Source of the DNA: Bryum argenteum
Taxonomy: Eukaryota > Streptophyta > Bryopsida > Bryales > Bryaceae
NCBI GenBank assembly: GCA_037043015.1
Contig: CM073330.1
Location: forward strand, 12,666,512 to 12,730,511
DNA length: 64,000 nucleotides
Reading direction: 5' to 3'
The notes below the pieces were generated by a model. The model did no database searches, was not told the origin of the DNA, and saw only the letters and a list, made by a program, of their open reading frames with translations. Position numbers and translations under genes: made by a program. Shown one piece after another: positions 58,101-64,000 of this stretch (its first letter is position 1; each line of letters opens with the position of its first letter).

Positions 58101-58625
58101 ACGTTGCGACTTCAATTACAAACTGCCCAAGAGTCTTACAAGGCGTCCGCAGATAAGTTTCGGAATAAAGCACCCACTTTCAAGATTGGAGATAAGGTAT
58201 GGCTGCTTCGACGAAACATCAAGACCAAGCGGCCATGTGACAAGTTGGACTATCGAAGATTGGAGCCGTTTGTCATCGAGAAGCAAATCAATCCAGTGGC
58301 GTACCGGCTAAAGCTACCAGCTGCTATGAAGGTACATCCAGTCTTCCACGTGTCCTTGTTGGAACCTTATCGAGAGTCTACTTTTCCTGGAAGAGTGCAA
58401 GGCCCGCCACCTAGTGTCGAAATCGAGAACCATGAGGAATACGAGGTAGATAAGATACTAGATTCACGGCGAAGATGGGGAAAATTAGAATACCTCGTGC
58501 ATTAGAGCGGCTACGATATTAATGAACGAACATGGGAGGATGCCGAAAATCTCGCAAACGCGCCAGAGAAGGTACAGGAGTTTCATCAACGATATCCTCG
58601 TAAACCCAAGCCGGTTCAGCAATAG
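55190..58625 (+). pseudogene. Chromovirus pol (protease, RT, RNase H, integrase, chromodomain), broken
   Basis: Order is that of Ty3/gypsy. Protease: LALLDSRAST near 55,270, where the usual DSGAS has Arg for Gly, followed by a stop. Reverse transcriptase: from about 55,930, [20 protein letters not shown] and [20 protein letters not shown], then the YLDD region near 56,290, where a frameshift splits the motif, then KCLFHQTEMEFLGFI. RNase H: about 56,700-57,060 with YEIHDKELLAIVDSFQEWRHF. Integrase: zinc-binding part with H and CDIC (GHFGYNKTLELI to CDICSRSKN), core DFITDLPPSN, then SAFHPQTDGQTERVNQVLEQ. Chromodomain: YEVDKILDSRRRWGKLEYLV at about 58,440-58,500, where a Trp codon is now TAG, then a tail to 58,625. 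At least five breaks. Confidence 0.93.
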
Positions 58626-58756
58626 CTTCTTTCTGACGCTTGCCCACCTAGGAACATAAAAGGGAGGGAGTGCACTACAAAAATTCATAGTTGATGTAGT
58701 TATTTTGTCTAAGATTGAGTAGAAATTTTCTAGTAGCCATAGTTTAGTCTTCTGAT

Positions 58757-59110
58757 ATGGATAATCAAGAGATAGAAAGTATGCCAGTTATGTCATCTCA
58801 ACCAGCAAACTCACGAAGACGACCTCGAGATGAAGAACCGCCTGTACCACGACAACGACGAAGGATACCAAGCAACCGATCGCTGGTGATTGTATTCGAA
58901 ATGGAGTCTGCGTTCAATGGTGTGCCAGAAGGCATGTTTGCAGGACAATTTCACAATGAAGACACGGAGGTTCATGCTTGGTCGGAAGTGGAAGGCGTGG
59001 GCCACTACCGTTGGCTTCAAGGACCAATGAACCACTTACCTCGTGAACAACAATTGGAGTTCATTGCAGACGTGATGCGGCAGATCTTCATTTTTCTGCG
59101 TTGGTATTAA
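58757..59110 (+). CDS. Extra ORF downstream of pol in the chromovirus
   Basis: An intact 117-codon frame, MDNQEIESMPVMSSQPANSR onwards, between the end of pol and the polypurine tract. The N-terminal half is basic and proline-rich (RRRPRDEEPPVPRQRRR). The C-terminal half is acidic and aromatic (HAWSEVEGVGHYRWL). It has no signal peptide or membrane segment, so it is not an obvious envelope protein. It is open while all other frames of the element are broken, but its short length means that could be chance. Function unknown. Confidence 0.5.
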   Translation: MDNQEIESMPVMSSQPANSRRRPRDEEPPVPRQRRRIPSNRSLVIVFEMESAFNGVPEGMFAGQFHNEDTEVHAWSEVEGVGHYRWLQGPMNHLPREQQLEFIADVMRQIFIFLRWY

Positions 59111-59146
59111 CTCACAACAATATTGCTTCTCGGAGACCTCGAAGCT

Positions 59147-59160
59147 AAAGGAGGGGGTGA
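59147..59160 (+). other. Polypurine tract
   Basis: AAGGAGGGGGTGA directly before the 3' LTR; the expected plus-strand primer of a retroelement. Confidence 0.8.
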
Positions 59161-59617
59161 TGTTAGGGACATAGGCTCTGGAACCTTCTAGAAGGAAGTC
59201 TCTAGAAGTCTCTGGAACCTTCTAGAAAGAAAGTTTCTAGAATCTTCTAGAAGGAAGTCTTGACAACCTTCTAGAAGCTAGTGTCTGGAACCTTCTAGAA
59301 GCTAGTCTCCGGAACCTTCTAGAAGCTAGTCTCCGGAACCTTCTAGAAGCATCCTAGCTGGTAAAAGTTCTAGAAGCATCCTAGCTGGTAGAAGTTCTAA
59401 AAGCATCCTAGCTGGTAGAAGTTCTAGAAGCTTCTTGGGTTCTAGAAGTATATATAGGAGTCGAGGCTGAAGAGTTCTTCAGTCTCGACAACGCATCTCT
59501 TGGAGCTTTAGCCCACCTCTCTAGGTGTTATTCGTGTACTCTTCTTGTTAATCCAAGCTCTTGTCAGTTTTCGTTAGTTTCCAGATATTCTGGTCATCTG
59601 TTTTCGTGTCCCTGACA
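59161..59617 (+). repeat. 3' LTR of the chromovirus
   Basis: 457 bp. It begins TGTTAGGGACATAGG and ends TTTTCGTGTCCCTGACA, as in the 5' LTR. It has extra copies of the TTCTAGAA unit. TATA box at 59449-59456. Confidence 0.95.
59178..59298 (+). promoter_or_regulatory. Heat-shock-element cluster in the 3' LTR
   Basis: CTGGAACCTTCTAG at 59178-59191, 59212-59225 and 59285-59298, with TTTCTAGAATCTTCTAGAAG between them, which is a run of alternating TTC/GAA blocks. Confidence 0.7.
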
Positions 59618-59797
59618 AGTGCATGATAGTTGAGAATTCCTATATATCATTGCGTTTTCAGAAAAACCAATGACATTGTACCGTAATTATGAAACTTCAA
59701 TTTGAATGAAGAACAACTTGTTATCGGTGTTATTTGTAAATATTTTTTGCCATTTGGTTATTTAAATTAACAAGGCAACTATGATCGAAGCGCATGA

Positions 59798-60053
59798 ACA
59801 TCAATTGCGTTAAAATGGCACTATCCCATGTGCCATTTTGTTACACCAAATCTTATATATGCACTCACATTTAATAGTATATTCTGTAATATCACAATTT
59901 TCTTTATTATATCACTGCTTTATACACATTGTCACTCAATTTCCATAATATCACCTTAAAATTCTGTTATATCACATGGTTTTTGAACTGCAGTTCAGAA
60001 AGCTGAGGTGTGCCATTTCAGCGGCATAATGCTATTTTAACAAAATTGGGGAT
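59798..60053 (+). mobile_element. MITE, long form, satellite copy 8
   Basis: 256 bp; begins ACATCAATTGCG and ends CAAAATTGGGGAT, a variant right terminus. Confidence 0.85.
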
Positions 60054-60742
60054 CATGATAGTTGAGACTTCCTATATATCATAGCGTTTTAAAAAAAATT
60101 AATGACAATATTGCCTTATCATGAAACTTGAATTAAAATGATGAACTATTTGATATTGGTATTGTTTGTAAATAATTTGCCTTTTGACTATTCAGATAAA
60201 CAAGGCAACTATGATCGAAGTGCATGATAGTTGGGAATTCTTATATATCATTGCCTTTTGAGGAAAAACCAATGACGGTATCGCTTAATCATGAAACTTG
60301 AATTTGAATGAAGAGCAATTTGATTTTAGTGTTGTTTGTAAATAATTTTTTGCCCTTTGGCTATTCAAATTTAGATGGCAACTATGATCGAAGCGCATGA
60401 TAGTTGGAAATTCCTATATATCATTGCGTTTTCAGAAAACCCATGCCACTTTCGCGTAATGATGAAACTTGAATTTGAATGAAGAAAAATTTGTTACTGC
60501 TGTTGTTTGTAAATACTTTTTGCCTTTTTGCTATATAGATTTACAAGACAACTATAATCGAAGCGCATGATAGTTAGGTATTCTTATATATCATTGCGTA
60601 GTTGAGAAAAATCTATGACACTGTCGCCTATTCATGAAACTTGAATTTGAATGAGTAACAACTTGTTATTGGTGTTATTTGAAAGTATTTTTTGCCTTGT
60701 GGTTATTCAGATTTACAAACCAACTATGATCGAAACGCATGA

Positions 60743-60812
60743 ACCAAATTCCGTTAAAATGCTACTATGCCATTTGCCATTCTGTTACACCTGATCTTAC
60801 ATATGCACTCAT
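60743..60812 (+). mobile_element. MITE, short form, truncated at the duplication junction
   Basis: Only the left 70 bp remain, up to ACATATGCACTCATAT; the left-edge block of the array follows. This is the breakpoint of the large duplication. Confidence 0.75.
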
Positions 60813-61440
60813 ATCAAACTCCTTGATTCTACTAAACACATTTCCAGAGATAGGAAGCTTTAGATCCAGAAGCTGGACTATTCTCTTTCAAATTAACGGC
60901 ATGAAATCATGGCACTAGCGTTCTAGCCCTAGAGCAGTGTCGATGGTTGCACGATATGAGTTTTTTTCTTGAACCTAATGTGGAGAGCAACCGAGTTCTG
61001 AATTGGTAAAGAGGAAAACAAGCTCTTTGTATTGAGAAGGCAAATATGATGTGGGAGCCACTACATTGCAAAACATGTCTTACCTCAATGTGTGTAACCA
61101 TATAAGTAGGCCTTTACTTCTAGGAAGAAAATACAATCTGATCCATAATCTAAATCTGAATTTGGATTTGGGCCATTACTACAATTTGAGGGGTTTGCAA
61201 CGCTTTCCTCTCAAACGTTGTCCATTTTAGCAACGTTTTGGAACTTGCTTAAGCAACATTCTTTAAAAAAAAATGTAATGTTATCAGATCATCCAACAAC
61301 GTTATTTATAGTTTAGCTAAACATTGCTAATTTTCATAAGAACCATTCTCAAATAAATTCCAAAACATTGCTGGTAGACTTAAGCAACATTTTCACAAAA
61401 GCAATGTTTCCACAAAAGCAAAGTTTGAACAAAGAACAAT
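60813..61440 (+). repeat. Left-edge block of the satellite array, copy 2
   Basis: Second copy of 20,187-20,790, about 98 percent identical by eye. In copy 2 the satellite goes straight to a MITE-bearing monomer, whereas copy 1 first has two plain monomers. Confidence 0.85.
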
Positions 61441-61520
61441 TTGTTAATAATGTTGTTTATAAATATTTTTTGCCTTTTGGTTATTCAGATTTACAAGACA
61501 ACTATGATCGAAGCGCATGA

Positions 61521-61776
61521 ACGTCAATTGCGTTAAAATGACATTATGCCATGTGCCATTTTGTCACACCAAATCTTATATATGCACTCACATTTAATAG
61601 TGTATTCTGTAATATCACAATTTTCTTTATTATATCACTGCTTTATACACATTGTCACTCAATTTCCATAATATCACCTTAAAATTCTGTTATATCACAT
61701 GGTTTTTGAACTGCAGTTCAGAAAGCTGAGGTGTGCCATTTCAGCGGCATAATGCTATTTTAACGGAATTGGGGAT
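61521..61776 (+). mobile_element. MITE, long form, satellite copy 9
   Basis: 256 bp; ends AACGGAATTGGGGAT, as in copy 1 at 21,235. Confidence 0.85.
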
Positions 61777-62465
61777 CATGATAGTTGAGACTTCCTATAT
61801 ATCATAGCGTTTTAAAAAAAATTAATGACAATATTGCTTTATCATGAAACTTGAATTAAAATGATGAACTATTTGTTATTGGTATTGTTTGTAAATAATT
61901 TGCCTTTTGACTATATAGATTTACAAGACAACTATGATCGAAGTGCATGATAGTTGGGAATTCTTATATATCATTGCCTTTTGAGGAAAAACCAATGACG
62001 CTATCGCTTAATCATGAAACTTGAATTTGAATGAAGAGCAATTTGATTTTAGTGTTGTTTGTAAATAATTTTTTGCCCTTTGGCTATTCAAATTTAGATG
62101 GCAACTATGATCGAAGCACATGATAGTTGGAAAGTCCTACATATCATTGCGTTTTCAGAAAACCGATGCCACTTTCGCGTAATGATGAAACTTGAATTCG
62201 AATGAAGAACAATTTGTTACTGGTGTTGTTTGTAAATACTTTTTGCCTTTTGGCTATATAGATTTACAAGACAACTATGATCGAAGCGCATGATAGTTAG
62301 GTATTATTATATATCATTGCGTATTTGAGAAAAATCTATGACACTGTCGCCTATTCATGAAACTTGAATTAGAATGAAGAACAACTTGTTATTGGTGTTA
62401 TTTGTAAATATTTATTGCCATTTGGTTATTTAAGTTAACAAGGCAACTATGATCGAAGCGCATGA

Positions 62466-62721
62466 ACGTCAATTGCGTTAAAATGACATTATGCCATGTG
62501 CCATTTTGTCACTCCAAATCTTATATATGCACTTTCATTTAATAGTGTATTCTGTAGTATCACAATTTTCTTTATTATATCACTGCTTTATACACATTGT
62601 CACTCAATTTCCATAATATCACCTTAAAATTCTGTTATATCACATGGTTTTTGAACTGCAATTCAGAAAGCTGAGGTGTGCCATTTCAGCGGCATAATGC
62701 TATTTTAACGCAATTGGGGAT
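62466..62721 (+). mobile_element. MITE, long form, satellite copy 10
   Basis: 256 bp; carries the CACTCCAAATC variant of copy 3 (23,125) and is its duplicate. Confidence 0.85.
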
Positions 62722-63411
62722 CATGATAGTTGGGACTTCCTATATATCATAGCGCGTTTTAAAAAAATTAATGACAATATTGCCTTATCATGAAACTTGA
62801 ATTAAAATGATGAACTATTTGTTATTGGTATTGTTTATAAATAATCTGCCTTTTAACTATTCAGATAAACAAGGCAACTATGATCGAAGTGCATGATAGT
62901 TGGGAATTCTTATATATCATTGCCTTTTGAGAAAAAACCAATGACGGTATCGCTTAATCATGAAACTTGAATTTGAATGAAGAGCAATTTGATTTTAGTG
63001 TTGTTTGTAAATAATTTTTTGCCCTTTGGCTATTCAAATTTAGATGGCAACTATGATCGAAGCGCATGATAGTTGGAAATTCCTATATATCATTGCGTTT
63101 TCAGAAAACCCATGCCACTTTCGCGTAATGATGAAACTTGAATTTGAATGAAGAACAATTTGTTACTGGTGTTGTTTGTAAATACTTTTTGCCTTTTGGC
63201 TATATAGATTTACAAGACAACTATGATCGAAGCGCATGATAGTTAGGTATTATTATATATCATTGCGTATTTGAGAAAAATCTATGACACTGTCGCCTAT
63301 TCATGAAACTTGAATTTGAATGAAGAACAACTTGTTATTGGTGTTATTTGAAAATATTTTTTGCCTTGTGGATATTCAGATTTACAAACCAACTACGATC
63401 GAAACGCATGA

Positions 63412-63589
63412 ACCAAATTCCGTTTAAATGCTACTATGCCATTTGCCATTCTGTCACACCAGATCTTACATATGCACTCAGATTTAATGGTGTATTCTGT
63501 AATATTACGATTTTTTTGATAATTGATAGTTCAGAAAGCTGAGGTGTGCCATTTCAGCGGCATAATGCCGTTTTAATGGAATTGGGAAT
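63412..63589 (+). mobile_element. MITE, short form, satellite copy 11
   Basis: 178 bp; duplicate of the copy at 24,070, sharing TTCCGTTTAAATGC. Confidence 0.8.
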
Positions 63590-63654
63590 CATGATAGTTG
63601 AGAATTCTTACATATCATTGCGTTTTAACAAAAACTAATGACAATATCGTCTTA

Positions 63655-64000
63655 TGTGAACCCGCGAAACGGTTCACTCTAGCGGGAATACGTTCCCCGC
63701 AAAGTTTAGCGCGTAATTATCAAGTTTCCGTGGTTTAATTAGTCGTTTTAGCTCATTTCGTGGATTCACGGAATACCCATGGTCTCATAAGGGGTTTTGG
63801 CACAAGCGGCCGTTCTTGCTCTAATTTATACCTAATTAGTATTTTTGATAAATGCCAATATATTAAATGGCAAGTTTTAAGTATTCCTAAGTAGGAGTCG
63901 GGTTGCCCCATTTTTGCCTTTACCTTCTACAAAACTCCTAGTACGAGGGGGTGCCTTTATCTTGCCCAATGGGTTAGGAAATACTATGGATGGAAGTCCG
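63655..64000 (+). mobile_element. Second copy of the 2.3-kb TG...CA element, cut by the window end
   Basis: Begins TGTGAACCCGCG after the same TCTTA as at 24,313, and matches 24,313-24,658 with only one or two differences. Because the insertion point is identical, the insertion came before the duplication. Confidence 0.9.

Larger units (their letters stand above)
46551..59617 (+). mobile_element. Ty3/gypsy chromovirus with a nested hAT-type element
   Basis: LTRs at 46551-46924 and 59161-59617. The order is gag, protease, reverse transcriptase, RNase H, integrase, chromodomain, then one extra ORF. Flanking bases TGTGC (left) and AGTGC (right) are a near-perfect 5-bp duplication of satellite sequence. 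Without the 7.06-kb insertion in gag the element is about 6 kb. Many frameshifts and stops make it inactive. LTR ends are TGTTAGGGACA and TGTCCCTGACA, an almost perfect inverted pair. Confidence 0.95.
59618..60812 (+). repeat. 172-bp satellite array, segment 4
   Basis: Resumes after the chromovirus with AGTGCATGATAGTTG. MITE-bearing monomers start at 59783 and 60728 (945 bp apart). It stops within the second MITE at about 60,812. Confidence 0.95.
61441..63654 (+). repeat. 172-bp satellite array, segment 5 (duplicate of segment 1)
   Basis: MITE-bearing monomers start at 61506, 62451 and 63397 (945 and 946 bp apart). It has one 945-bp unit fewer than segment 1. Diagnostic variants such as CACTCCAAATC (62,513) and CTACGATCGAAACG (63,393) match those at 23,172 and 24,051, so the units correspond one to one. 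Confidence 0.95.

Overview
The window reads as nuclear DNA of a land plant. It carries plant-type UDP-glucose dehydrogenase, organellar ribosomal protein L3, an RNA pseudouridine synthase of the plant RPS5 type, an eight-cysteine lipid transfer protein, GT-AG introns, a telo-box promoter and a chromodomain Ty3/gypsy element. The sequence alone does not fix the species. I cannot exclude any land-plant lineage.

Left part (1-20,190) is ordinary gene space, AT-rich and spaced out. It holds four host genes: UGDH (+, intronless CDS after a 5'UTR intron), mitochondrial-type uL3 (-, 5 exons), RNA pseudouridine synthase (+, 14 exons, with a decayed tandem copy of its first coding exon just upstream) and nsLTP (+, 2 exons, TATA box). 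All exon joins were worked out by hand and keep frame. A free-standing MITE lies at 8,076-8,327.

Right part (about 20,190-64,000) is a satellite array broken up by transposons. The satellite monomer is about 172 bp. Four monomers plus one captured 256-bp MITE form a higher-order repeat of 945 bp; every spacing I measured is 945 or 946 bp. The MITE in the satellite is the same family as the free copy at 8 kb. Insertions in the array are: a 2.3-kb hairpin-rich TG...CA element (24,313-26,613); a 17.7-kb complex of hAT-derived units (28,063-45,811); and a Ty3/gypsy chromovirus (46,551-59,617) that itself holds a 7.06-kb hAT-type element with perfect 11-bp terminal repeats and an 8-bp target duplication (47,839-54,895). 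Near 60,813 the array joins a second copy of its own left edge, so the window ends inside a large duplication.

The hAT-derived complex is the most unusual part. Its units have GC-rich ends built of CCGACCG repeats. Four of these ends hold a TATA box facing inwards. Units carry two convergent genes: a hAT transposase opposite a RING-H2 gene, and a repeat-rich disordered protein opposite a protein-kinase-like gene. All are now broken by frameshifts. The chromovirus LTRs carry exact matches to the plant heat-shock element just upstream of the TATA box. The nested hAT-type element holds three near-palindromic modules in alternating orientation. From the four host genes I infer no shared pathway; in the right half the logic is satellite plus nested mobile elements.
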